Below are positions 12,072-26,434 of a stretch of DNA of 63,355 bases, one piece after another. The notes below the pieces were generated by a model. That model did not search any database and was not told where the DNA came from. It saw only the letters and a program-made list of their open reading frames with translations. Both the position numbers and the translations under genes were made by a program. This stretch comes from Chromera velia. Its lineage: Eukaryota; Sar; Chromeraceae. Position 1 is the first letter of the stretch. Each line of letters opens with the position of its first letter. The stretch is taken from contig JAHBMJ010005295.1 of NCBI GenBank assembly GCA_018398765.1, positions 7,501 through 70,855 on the forward strand, in the 5' to 3' direction.

Positions 12072-13625
12072 TTGAACCGTTTCTCAAACTTTCAGGATGG
12101 CAGTACAGAGGCAGAACCGAGTTGGTTGTTACACTGCTCGTTTAATGTGTCCACTGAAATCTGGCTGATCAAGCTCGAACGAAGGATGTCCATGGCAATC
12201 CCTCCCGGTCGGGGAGGGTTTGGTAGGGCAGGAGGGGATCAAGGCGAGCCTATGCTACCCGTCCACTCACGAAATGTGGACGGAGTCGGAAGCGATCCTG
12301 GTAGAGGGACCAGCAGGAGGTGTCTGGGGCTCTCTCGACTTTTCCGTTGCTGTACTCTTCTTCCTGCCAGCACGGAAGTGCACCAGCGGAGTTTGGACTT
12401 CAAAGCGTCTCTCCAGATGTCCCTCATCATGTTCTGTGGCTCCATCGTGGTGGCTGCTGTTGAACTGTGCAAAGGCGAATACGCCCTTCGAGGAATGGCT
12501 GCGGGACTTTGGGTGAGTTGAGTAGTGTTTCTTCTGCTCTCATGTGTGGGGGGTGTTCCAGTAGGACCCACCGGAAGGCAGTGCAGGGCCAGGGGTGGGC
12601 CGGGCCAGAAGCGAAAATGCGTGTGAAAGGAGGGGTGCCAGGGCGTGTATGACGATGAAGAGCTTCTGTCTGTGAGTGACTTGGTGCAAGATCAGAACTG
12701 AGTGCTGGATCGAGACTGTCTCGGAGGACTTCCCCAAGGAGTGTGTGTGGTTTGGTGCGTTTGGGGCGACCGCATGGCAGATTGATGCGTGCGTGAGTCG
12801 GGAGGGAAGGATAAGGGAGGAACGAAGGAGGGGCAGTGTAGCCGCAACTGTAAGCGGGTATATGCAGAAACCATGAACGTGGGTCTACCTGCTGCCTTCA
12901 ATTCTGTCCGTCTCATCAACAGCCTGGGAAAAAATACCAATTCTATTTGCGTTCCTCTGCACTTTCTCTTCCTCTTTCTGACTTTCCCCCCTTCTTTTCC
13001 TGTCCTCAAATCGAATCGTGCAGGTCTCTATGGTTTCAATGGTGGACAGGAACGTGGGGTAAGTCCATTCATCCCGACTCTCCATTATTCTTTGTTTCTT
13101 TTTTGTTCTTAGAGACGAGACAGTCAGTCATGGAAGGATCCTGATTTCCTCCTCATCTCATATCTGTCTCTGTGTAAGTTCACTTCGACGAAACGCACTA
13201 GTATCATGCTATATTAAAACATGATGACTTGGTCGGTAGAACAGAGGAGTAGAAAGAATGAAACGGTTCGCGCCTTGCTGTCTTCGTCTGGTGATTCTTT
13301 TCAATCTTCTGTCAACCCCTCTTCTGCCTATCCATCGATCTGCTCCTTTTCCTTGCAGAGCCTCCCTCTTGGTCAGTCCCGGTTCGTGGTTCAGGGTGGA
13401 CACGGGAACGTGCAGGGAGAAGGAGAGAGAGCGCCTCGCTCAGCATGCGAAAGACAACTCACACACACACACACACGCAGACACGGACAGAGACAGAGAG
13501 GGAGACTCAAGGCGGACACACGCGTTTTCCCTTCACTCTTTTTGGCTTCCAAAGTTCCAATCAGATCCGGTCTCTTTTTGTCCCCGGAACTCCCTCCTTG
13601 GCACCTGTGTGTGTTTGTGCTTGTC

Positions 13626-13661
<36 letters not shown>

Positions 13662-16600
13662 GTCCATGTATCTCGTTCTGCTCTTCCTTGCTCGCGCGCG
13701 TGCAGCGAGGAGGAAGTCGAATTTTCGGGACTTTGATTGCTGGTTGTACAGGCATATCAGTACTGTTGGTGAGCGAGGCCATGCACCGAGCAGTGCTTGC
13801 TCTTCACCCAGAGTCCTCTCCGTCTGTGAGCCTGTACGCGGCTCTAAGTACTTTTGTGGTCGGGTCTGCCATTTCTGGGTTTTGGATGAAATTCCTCCGG
13901 GAAAGGGGAAAGTCCAAAGACCAGTTCATGTGGTCGACAGCCATGACGACCTACGCAATTTTTATGGTTTCCGGTTTTTCTGCTGAGCGCGTGAATTTTG
14001 AAGTTCCGGGCCTTCGTCTGGCGGGGGTCGCCTCCTCCGTCGTTGTGTGCATCGTCATACTCTCTGTGCTGGTGCCCATACGGGCCACAAGCAACTTGAA
14101 GAGATTGATGAAAGACTGTACCGCGGGGGTAGATATGGTGGTGAAAGAATTATTCGACCTCCTGCAGGAAGAGCCTGCTGAAGGGGGGTATATGAGGGGG
14201 TGGTCGGGTACTGACAGTAACAGACGATTCTGCGATGACGGCCTGTACGGTCGGATGAAACCGTTGATGGTCCGTGTGGACCAACTTGGGTCGACAATCG
14301 CAGACATGAGAAGACTGATTGACACAGCTGCTCAGGAGACAAGGGAGGCGCCTTTTCGGCGTGTCTCCACCTGTAGTTGCCTGTGTCAACCGGGGTGCCG
14401 CTGTCCCCAAAGAGTCCGAGACGGGCCCGACGGTTTCCCCCCTCCTATTGAGGCCTTTATTGAGGCCATCCGTACACTAGACCAACTGCTCAAAGACGTC
14501 TGGCGTATTTTTTTCCTCCTCTCCTCTGGCGCCTCTCGTTTTCAATTTTGTCAAAGAAATCGAGACCTCTTAGGTGCAACAGGAGAAGCAATGAGGGAGG
14601 CTATCCGATACTTGAGGGACGTCGCGATAGGTCGTCTCCCTGCAACCTCACCAGAGGCCCGAAGAGCTCTTATCCGCCTCGTGGAGGCAACTGTCGCACT
14701 CGAAACCGCTTTCCGCCTCATGCCTGCAATGCCACCTCCCCTACACTCCCCCCCAATCGGACCTTTGACACACCCTGCAGCTGCCAGCCCCCCACCTCAG
14801 CAGCTGAGACCGCGGGTGATGAGAAGAACGACCGTTGCGAGGAGTTCCTCGTGCGCCTCCTCTTCTTCCTCCTGCGGGCAGGTTGCAGAGGAAGCAGCAG
14901 CCAACGCTCTCCTGGCAGTGTCTGCAGTTCGGAAATGGACAGACGGGACGCAGGAGAGTGAAACCACCGGGTTCTCCCACCCTCAAGGAACTGCTCAGAA
15001 CCACCAAGTTGCAGTCACCAGTGCCCCTTCCCCCAATGTACCCGCCCCGCCCCCTCCCGCATCCTCTATCCCAACTTTCGCAGCCACTGCGCCTTCTGCA
15101 GCACCTGTGGCTGTACCAGCAACAGCTGCTGCTTCTGCTTGTCCCCCTTCTTCTGTCCCTGCTGACAAACCGGCTGGTGGGGGGCCGCGAATGATCCTCC
15201 GGGGCCTTCCCCTCAACCGGAGCGTAGAGACACCCTCCACCTCCAAATGCGTATCGCCTGCCGGAGTTCAAAGACGACACGTAGGTCCTGCCAGTGCCGC
15301 AGGAAGCCCACGGACCGTTGACAGTACCCCCACAGCAGCACAGAAGGGGCGCAGTGGGAACGCGATCCCGGACCTTGCGTCGTTTCCGCTTGAAAGGACG
15401 ATCTCTGCTGGGTGTGCAACAGTGGGTGCTGCGTCCATAACCGGAGGGGGAGGGGTGGATCGGGACGAGGCGGTAGCGTGGCTCCTTGATCTTTCCTATA
15501 CATTCTGCCAGCTTGCGTATGCGTGTTTTCGGAAATCGGACAGGGAGGTTGCAGACGGTCTGTACTTCTCGGTGATGAACGCAATGATGGGCATTTCGTC
15601 TGCTTCATCTGCATCTGGGGAGGGGGGAAATGGGGTGTGTGTGGGTGGACAGGCAGAAGAGCAAGGTCTAGGGGGTGATGATAAACTTTACTCTCCCATT
15701 ATTTTGCCGCCTGATGGCAACACCGAGCTCGCCTGGGAATGGCCGGCAGGGGGTAAGCAGGCGGCCGTAGAGTCCCACTCTCCTGTCAGAGACGCCAGCG
15801 AGCAAGTGTCCTTCACACTGACTGCAGAAGGAGACGGAATTTCAAACGCAGAACAAATTCTCTTTCCACTCCCACCCCCTCACATTTCAACCGACCATGT
15901 CCCGCCCGAAACAGCTGCTGGGTTAGTTTCCCATGTGCATGCTGCACTGGTTGAGCATGGCGGGGAGCCCCAAGCTGCCGCTCCCTTGGAGGCGGACAGA
16001 GAGAGAGAGACAGGTATGGGGGGACTTTCCATTTTCGCCCCTCAGTCCCCAAGTGAAGAATTCACTGCGTCAAGAAGGCACTTGACCCCCTCTGCCAGCA
16101 GTGACCTCTTTATCCATCATGGGGGGGGACAGGCATCTGTGGAAGAAGGCGAAAGGCTCTCCCGAAGATCATCGAGGGCCCTTCCGTCTCTCTCCCTCCC
16201 GGGGCCCCACAAAGACAGTCACAGCCAGAGCCAGAGCCAGAGAGAGGCTTCCAGAGAGAGAGACAGAAGCTCAAGAGGACAACTTGACATTCTGCGTGCG
16301 GCAAGCAGCAGCAGTAGGGCACAAGAGGGGCCGCCAATGCCCTCCTCCTATAATCAGAGGAGACCTACTGACGCAACCGTTCTTCAGCATAGCAGCAGCT
16401 CCCACCACCACCATCACCACGCACACAGAGTCAAGACGCGTCTCCTGGGACCCCGCCAGAGGGCTGTGGCAGCGTGGCTGCCCTCGGCAACGAAGACTGT
16501 CACTGCGTCTTCGTTCAAAGACAGTGATGAACCGTCTTCCTCAGCAGCTGTGCCACTGGGATGGTCGAGCATTAACACCTTCATGCCGTCTCTACATGGA

Positions 16601-17038
16601 CGAGCGTTTGCGGGAGGGCCGAGAGAGAGAGCCATTGCAGAGGCGGAGATGGAGGAGGATCGTCACCATCGGAGTGGACGCAAGGTCCCCTCCAGATTGC
16701 CTCTACAGCGATCCTCGTCTTTAACAACTCTAGCTCGCTCTGCTCCTGTACGGACGCGTGAAGCGCTGTCGGATGAGCAGGGTCGGAGCGAAGCAGCAGC
16801 TTCTTCGCCTGGAGGTGCGGTATCAGTTGGTGGAGTGGATCTTCAGGGGGGAGGCAGCAACAACGGGGACACAGACGAGCAAGTCATCATGGCATCCTTG
16901 CTTGGTCGAATCCAGCAGGCAGCCCACAAAGAGTTGACAAAATCTGGTGGTGCCTCTCGTCCTCCGTTGACTGATCTGTCTTGGCTCAGTTCCCAAGCCC
17001 AATCTGAAGCAAGGGAAGACGAAAAGCGAATGTCATGA
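12072..17038 (+). CDS. FUSC/ALMT-like integral membrane protein with a long disordered C-terminus
   Basis: Exons: 12072-12512, 13024-13053 and 13706-17038 (stop TGA). The start may be ATG 12072 or ATG 12186/12192. Exon 1 ends with a hydrophobic helix (SLIMFCGSIVVAAVEL). Exon 3 opens with RIFGTLIAGCTGISVLLV and has three or four further membrane segments up to VCIVILSVLVPIRATSNLKR. The helix pattern and the R..GTL.AG signature resemble the FUSC/aluminium-activated malate transporter group, which moves organic anions. The exact substrate is unknown. After the membrane part comes a cytoplasmic helical region with a Cys-rich patch (CSCLCQPGCRC). About 700 residues of Ser/Pro/Ala-rich, probably disordered chain follow, with one folded-looking island (DEAVAWLLDLSYTFCQLAYA). 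The middle exon needs a GTGGGG donor to keep phase. If the stronger gtaagt five bases later is used, another exon is missing. About 1,230-1,270 residues. Confidence 0.65.
13627..13661. repeat. (TG)n microsatellite in the last intron of the FUSC-like gene
   Basis: A TG run lies about 45 bases before the acceptor of the last exon. A short CA run occurs in the same intron at about 13455-13470. Confidence 0.9.
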
Positions 17039-18679
17039 AATGCATAGACTGCAGGATAGTAAGGTACAAATAATGTACGTACAGGCTGTACAGCTAGCTA
17101 AAAGCGACGCAGAGGGCCAAAATTAAACTATTTTTGAAAAACATATAGATTAAGTCACAATTTAAGTGTTTTAATTTTTTTTTGTATCCAGTTTAATTTA
17201 GCTATGATACACACTAACTCATCTATGCGGTGGCTACTAGTAAAGATTTTAGTTAAAAAAACATTTTTAATAGTAGTAAGTAATTGAAAGTATACTGTAT
17301 ACATGCAGATCCGATTTCATTTTTAGTTCTTTTTTTGTTTAGCCGACGCCTATAGACTCTCTCTACATACTATAATCCTAAGTTTCAATCTTTTACTAAA
17401 CGTTTCATCCTACGCTAAGTATGCTTCATCTAGGGCGGAACATATCAATCAATCAATCAATCAATCTAGCGTTTCATACTGATATTGTATGCCAGGTTAT
17501 AATACCGTTATATGATGTTGTCAGACTGTCAGTGACATAATAATTTAAAACTCTATGGTATATTGGGGGGAGAAAGAAAGCGAAGATACAGAAAAACGAA
17601 AGAACTAGAGAAGAAAATTGAAGAAAGAAATTTGGTAAACGAAATGAATAATTTACTGGAAGGGAGAAAGCCTCAGGAGGGAAAGAGGAATGACGGAAGG
17701 AAGAGAGGAAGAGAGCAAGAAAAAAACAGCAAGAAAGACAAGAAAAAAACAGAAAGAGAGATCGAGAGCGAGTCTCTGAGAGTGAGTGAGTGAGTGAGCG
17801 CGCGCGCGAGAGAGAGGGAGAGAGAGGGAGAGAGAGAGAGAGAGAAACAGAAACGAACAAAGAAACAAACACACAGGAGAAAGGACAGAAGGGCGAAAAG
17901 AATGAAAACAATAAAGAGAAAAGTGAAGAAGGAAAATCACAGAGAACTAGAGAGAGACAGAAAAAACGGGGGGGAGAAAAGAGAAAGGACAAAAGACAGA
18001 CAGAGAGATAAGGAAGGCCATGAACAAATCAAGCAAGAGAGAGAGAAGGGCGAAAGAGAAGAGAACAATGAATGAAAGAACGAATAAATAAACAAACGAC
18101 GAGAAAGAAAGAAACGAGTAAGAATTGTGACGGGGAACGAAAGAGAGAGGGCACAAAGCCCAGGGCGAGGAGGAAGAGGGACAAGCAAGCGAAAAGATAA
18201 GGACGAAAGGGATCCCACACACATATACACATACAAAAAGGGGAAAACGGGGGAGAAAAGGGAGAACTAGGACAAATGCTTTAATTGCTGTGCATGCAAA
18301 CAACTGATCGGTGCAAAGGTTCCTCCCTGGCTCGGTTGGTGTGCCTCCCGTGCCAGTGCTTGTCTTTTCTATTCGGGCCGTGTAAATTCGGCTGAGTCCA
18401 ACCATGCCGTCACTCACGTGCACGCTTCTATTGACAGTATGCGTCTGAGTAAGCAGTCAAGCTAACAGCGGGTCATGTAAATTGGCGGTCCGCAGCATGA
18501 CCCGTAAACTCACCGTCCTCTCTCTCCTCTCTTACACAAAAGAATTAAGGACAACACAAGCAAGCACTTCAGCGAAGACCAATGAACGAATCGTCCCCTT
18601 CTCAATCAACAAATCTGATCGATCGATGAAAGGAGACAAGGACATCTTTTGAGAGATGCACGAGGGGAAACAGAAACTG
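17039..18679. other. Convergent intergenic region with a long purine-rich tract
   Basis: 17039-17560 is AT-rich and includes (CAAT)n at 17447-17466. 17565-18190 is almost purely purine on the plus strand (GA, GAAA, GAGAGC repeats). 18190-18650 has mixed composition. No gene is supported here. The region separates the 3' ends of the FUSC-like and NSRP1-like genes and could act as UTR or terminator sequence. Confidence 0.6.
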
Positions 18680-19654
18680 TCACCTTCCTCGTCCGGAGCC
18701 TCTGTAACCACTGTAACGGTCGTCCCTCCCTCTGTCCCTCTCTCTGTCCCTGTCTCTATCTCTGTCTCTATCCCTGTCTCTGTCCCTGTCTCTATCTCTG
18801 TCTCTGTCCCTGTCTCTATCTCTGTCCCTGTCTCTATCTCTGTCCCTGTCTCTGTCCCTCCCTCTATCTCTATCTCTGTCCCTGTCTCTTTCATTGGAAG
18901 GATAACGATATCCCCGGGGCGGGGTGCGGGAGCGGGAACGCCTTCTGTCCCGGTCCTTCTCCCTGTCTCTATCCCCGTCTCTATCGATCTGACGCGAATC
19001 CTTTTCTCTGTCTCTCTGCGACAGCGAGGAACCTCCTGCCCCCCCCCCTCCTNNNNNNNNNNNNNNNNNNNNNNNNNNNNNNNNNNNNNNNNNNNNNNNN
19101 NNCACCCGAAACACCTCCAGGCTTCCGCACGTTCAGACCGCCCTGGAGAGACGGGGCGCCTTTTTTCGCGTCCCCTCCGTCTCCCTCTTCCTCCTCCGGG
19201 TCCCATCCCGGAACTCTCTGACGCTGCTGATCGTCGTACCCGGGTCTTCGAGACTCTCTCTGAGCAAGAATGCTGGCGTGAATGTCCGCCAAACCTCTAT
19301 GTCCGGCATTTTGCTTGTCTGCTGCCCGCTCGTCATCCCTCCTGTCCCTCGCTTCTAGATCCCTCTTAAATTTCTCCCGTTGCTCCAGTTGCCGTTTGTA
19401 TCCCGCGGTGACGAATTGTTCTTTCTCAGCAAGATCGTTCCCCTCCCTCTGCCGCTCCTTCTGAAGAATCCTCTCCTCGATGATCTCCTTCTCCAAGTCG
19501 CGTTTCTGCTTCGCAGACAGAAGTCGCTGGATGTACCTGCACATTGGAAGCACGCAAGCACAAATCTTGTAAGGGGAGGCAGAAAAAGAGAAAGGACAAG
19601 GAAAAAAGATTAGTCTTACTGTACTGACTGCGACTGTGGCTTCTGCGAGGCCAT
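18680..19654 (-). CDS. NSRP1-like (CCDC55) nuclear speckle splicing regulator, interrupted by an assembly gap
   Basis: Exon 1 is 19654-19620 ([11 protein letters not shown]..). Exon 2 starts at 19536 and runs to stop TGA 18680. The donor is gtaaga and the acceptor GTGCAG. After the split Gln codon comes the family signature [18 protein letters not shown], then [18 protein letters not shown] and a charged helix. This matches the conserved N-terminal coiled-coil domain of NSRP1, a nuclear protein that influences alternative splicing. A 50-N gap (19053-19102) follows [10 protein letters not shown]. Downstream of it the reading frame differs from the one upstream, so the true gap length is not 50, or an intron is hidden in it. 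The C-terminus is an Arg/Asp and RS-like tail ([11 protein letters not shown], then about 50 residues of alternating Asp-Arg), typical of speckle proteins. The head-to-head neighbour is the LHC gene. Confidence 0.88.
18720..18895. repeat. Coding (CTCTGTCC)-type repeat encoding Asp-Arg dipeptides
   Basis: Plus-strand units of TCTCTGTCCC and TCTCTATC type give on the minus strand GAC/GAT-AGA/AGG codons. They form the alternating Asp-Arg tail of the NSRP1-like protein. Confidence 0.85.
19053..19102. other. Assembly gap of 50 N
   Basis: An exact run of 50 N, probably of nominal size, inside the second NSRP1 exon next to a C-run. Confidence 0.98.
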
Positions 19655-20186
19655 CGAGAGGCGAGCTCCTGGAGTCCACCTTGAACTCTGGTTTCAGACT
19701 CGTTTTAATTCTGGACAGGCGGTGCGTCGCGAAGTCACTCTTCACAGACAGTCAGTGCAACATACGGTCTCCTAGAGCTCCAAGGATAGTCGACAGACGT
19801 GTCAAGTGTGTCAACTTTTGCAAAGCCTTCCGACAAACAGACTCACTCTGTCCTGAGTATACCAGTGAGTCTGAGCCTACTTATAGGAGAGAGAGAGACG
19901 CCACAAAAAACAGATCCACCTACATGCACGTGGGTGTGCCGAGCTAAAGTTGGTCGTCGCGGGGCCCTCAAGCGTGCACGCAAAAAAGGTGCACGTGCAT
20001 GCCCCTCATGCAAGCTGAAAAAGTGAAGGCGCACGGAGTACTCACCGACGCGCAAGCCAGCTGGTTTCGGGTCCAATGGTCAGACTCCAATTCGAAGAGA
20101 CCGCGGTTGTGTCCGTCTTTGGAGTAACCTACCGAGTCATTCACGTACACTTCGTTATATTTCGCCCCGCCGCTGTTGTGCCCATC
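19655..20186. promoter_or_regulatory. Probable shared promoter of NSRP1-like (-) and LHC (+) genes
   Basis: A 532-base gap between divergent start codons. It contains GTGCACGTGCATGC near 19989-20002 and no convincing exon. Two-way transcription is inferred from layout only. Confidence 0.4.
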
Positions 20187-22065
20187 ATGTTCAAGGTTGC
20201 CTGCATCTGCACCGTTGCCCTTCTGGGCAGCACTGAGGTGAGTGCTCCATGCCGTCTCCTTTTCTGTTCATTCTTTTTGCCGCTCGACACGTCGTGCACA
20301 TCCTCTCTGCTTGCAGGCTTTTGTCCCCCAATCTTCTCTGCTCTCACGCACGAAGACCAGCTCATCAAGCAGCAGCCTGGAGGCCAAGAGCGAATCCCTC
20401 CCCTTCTATGATGCACCTGAGAACATTCCAAGCTCTTGGGTAGGCAAGTGAAGCGAAGGAGTACTTGTGGGTTCTCGATGCTGGTTGTTGGTTTCCGTCT
20501 TTTAAGTGTATACTCTCAACTGATAATCGAGATTCCTGCTTTGATTTTGGTCAACTTTGGTTCCCGAACGCTTTCTTGAGCAATTCGTTTTCAGTGAACA
20601 GATCTCTTTTGTCCGTCTCCCTCTGCCTCCCTGGGTGTTTCTGTCTGCAGGCTGGTAACAGAGGTTTCGACCCATTCGGTTTCTCTGACGTGGCCTCTCC
20701 TGAGCAGTTGCGGTATTTGAGGGCAGCTGAAATCAAACACGGGAGGGTTTGTATGTTGGCAGCGTTGGGGTTTGCAGCTGTTGACAACGGGTTGATTCTC
20801 CCCAGCAACCCCAAAGTGTCCTCTCTGCTTGCTCACGACACCATGCTGACCAACATGGGAGTGATGATGGCTTTCATTGGGGCCATCGAAGCCGCCACCT
20901 CCGGGGCGACGATGGACGAGTCAAGGGAACCTGGCGACTACGGTCCGTCCGTCAGTCTGGTCACTTTTGTTTCTGTCCGTTCGTCTGTCTGTCTTTCTGT
21001 CCGCCTGAGTGTCTTTCTACCTCCCGAAAAGAAGAGAAGGGAAGGAAAAGAAATATACAGTCTGTCTGCCTGCCTAACTGTCGTCTGTCTACCTGTCTGA
21101 CGACCCAGGAAAGGAGGTGAACATTCGAATGAGTGAGATTGCAGCAAGAACAAAGAAACCACGATGTCTTTCGGCTGGTTGCCCGGCCTGCCAGCCGGCC
21201 GTCCTGCTTGTGTGCCCGCCTGTTTCTCTGTTCATGTCCGTCTATGTGTCCGTTCATCTGACGCAACTCTGCGTCCGGATTTTTCGTTTCCCCCCCCTTG
21301 TTGTTGCCTCTCTTCCATTCTTTGCCCCTCCCTCAGGATTCGACCCGATGGGTCTCTTGAAGGGAAAGGATGCTAAGTTTGTGGTCAGTCTGTTCTGTTC
21401 TCTCCAGTCTTCATTCATTCATTCATTCATTCATTCATTCACTAATCGAGCTAGACTGGGGGCACCCTTTTCACTGACATGGTTTTTAGTCCGAGTCATT
21501 GCTTTGCGAGCAACCTCTCAGGATGTAAATTAATCGGTGCATATGAATGTAATGTACGTGCCTGCGTTGCGCAGCGCAGTCGTCCTCTTCATTCTTTCCT
21601 TCCATGTGTGCTGGCTGGCTTTGATTCTTGCTGCATGCCCTTCGGGCCGCAACTTCGCTGTTGTTCTTCTGAGTTCAGTTTTTGGGAAATGGGTCCTGTG
21701 TCTGGATTTCGTGGTGCTGGAGGGGCGTCCCAAAATGAGGCCATGCATGTGTCGCGGCCAAGAAAGAGGTGAAGCTGCGAGAGGCATTTGGGCCCCTGCA
21801 TGGTTTTTCATTTCCCTGCATGGATTCTCTCTGCTTGCCTGCCTGCCTGCCTGCCTGCAGGCCGAGATGAAGGAGAAGGAAATCAATAACGGACGCCTTG
21901 CCATGATGGGATACGCAGGTGCGTGCGTCAGTCGGCTGAGGATTCCTCTCCCTTCCTCCTGCATCTGTATTTCCTTTGACAGGCTGCTCGCATGGTTCTA
22001 GCCCTCGTCTCTCCCTCTCTCTCTGGGGGGGGGAGGATGTTCGCGCATACGTGAGCGTGCGTGTN

Positions 22066-22098
<33 letters not shown>

Positions 22099-22568
22099 TG
22101 TGTGCGTGTGTGTGTGTGTGTGTGTGTCGTGTGCGTGCGTGTGTGCGTGTGTGTGTCTGTGCGTGTGTGTGTGTGGGAGTGTGAGTGTGCGTGCGTGAGC
22201 GTGCGTGTGCGTGAGCGCGCGTGTGTGTGTGCGTGTGTGAGTGTTGGTGAGGGTGCGTGCATCCGAGTGAGCGTGTGTGTTCACGCCGCAACGAATTTAA
22301 TTCAATTCCATTCAATTCAATTCAGCCCGCATGCTTGTCGCTTTCGGGGACCCTTGAAAAGGAGCATCTGAGTGGACGGACTCCTTTGCGCTCGCGATTT
22401 TACTCACCCTCCAACAGTAGGGAGGAATGAAGGAAGCAAGGAAGATCGGAAACAGGTCTGGTGATTTTGTTTCATGATTCACTGCGTCTGTTTTTTCCTG
22501 CTGCAGGCATGGTCACTCAGGCGGCACTCTTTGACACCGGATTCCCTTACATCGGGCCGTTCGCATGA
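20187..22568 (+). CDS. Chlorophyll-binding light-harvesting antenna protein (LHC/FCP type), plastid-targeted
   Basis: Six exons: 20187-20237, 20317-20439, 20651-20942, 21337-21383, 21861-21918 and 22507-22568, all in phase, giving 210 residues. Residues 1-17 are a hydrophobic signal peptide (VACICTVALLGSTE). AFVP follows at 18-21, the phenylalanine seen after signal cleavage in secondary red plastids. A Ser/Lys transit-like stretch then runs to about 45. Helix 1 carries E85-x-x-H88-x-R90 (EIKHGRVCMLA) and helix 3 carries E178-x-x-N181-x-R183 (EINNGRLAMM). These are the chlorophyll-ligand and salt-bridge motifs of LHC proteins. The middle helix is TNMGVMMAFIGAIEAAT, and GFDPMGL precedes helix 3. 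The protein should bind chlorophyll and carotenoid in the thylakoid and pass light energy to the photosystems. Introns hold (ATTC)n and a long TG microsatellite with one N at 22065. Confidence 0.97.
21412..21443. repeat. (ATTC)n microsatellite in LHC intron 4
   Basis: Eight ATTC units shortly after the fourth exon of the LHC gene. Confidence 0.95.
22062..22265. repeat. Interrupted (TG)n microsatellite in LHC intron 5
   Basis: About 200 bases of TG with TGCG and TGAG interruptions, including a single unresolved base at 22065. Confidence 0.95.

Positions 22569-26434
<3,866 letters not shown>

Noticed and set aside
14741-15280. Minus-strand frame of 179 codons
   Set aside because: Shadow of the Ser/Pro-rich tail of the FUSC-like gene.
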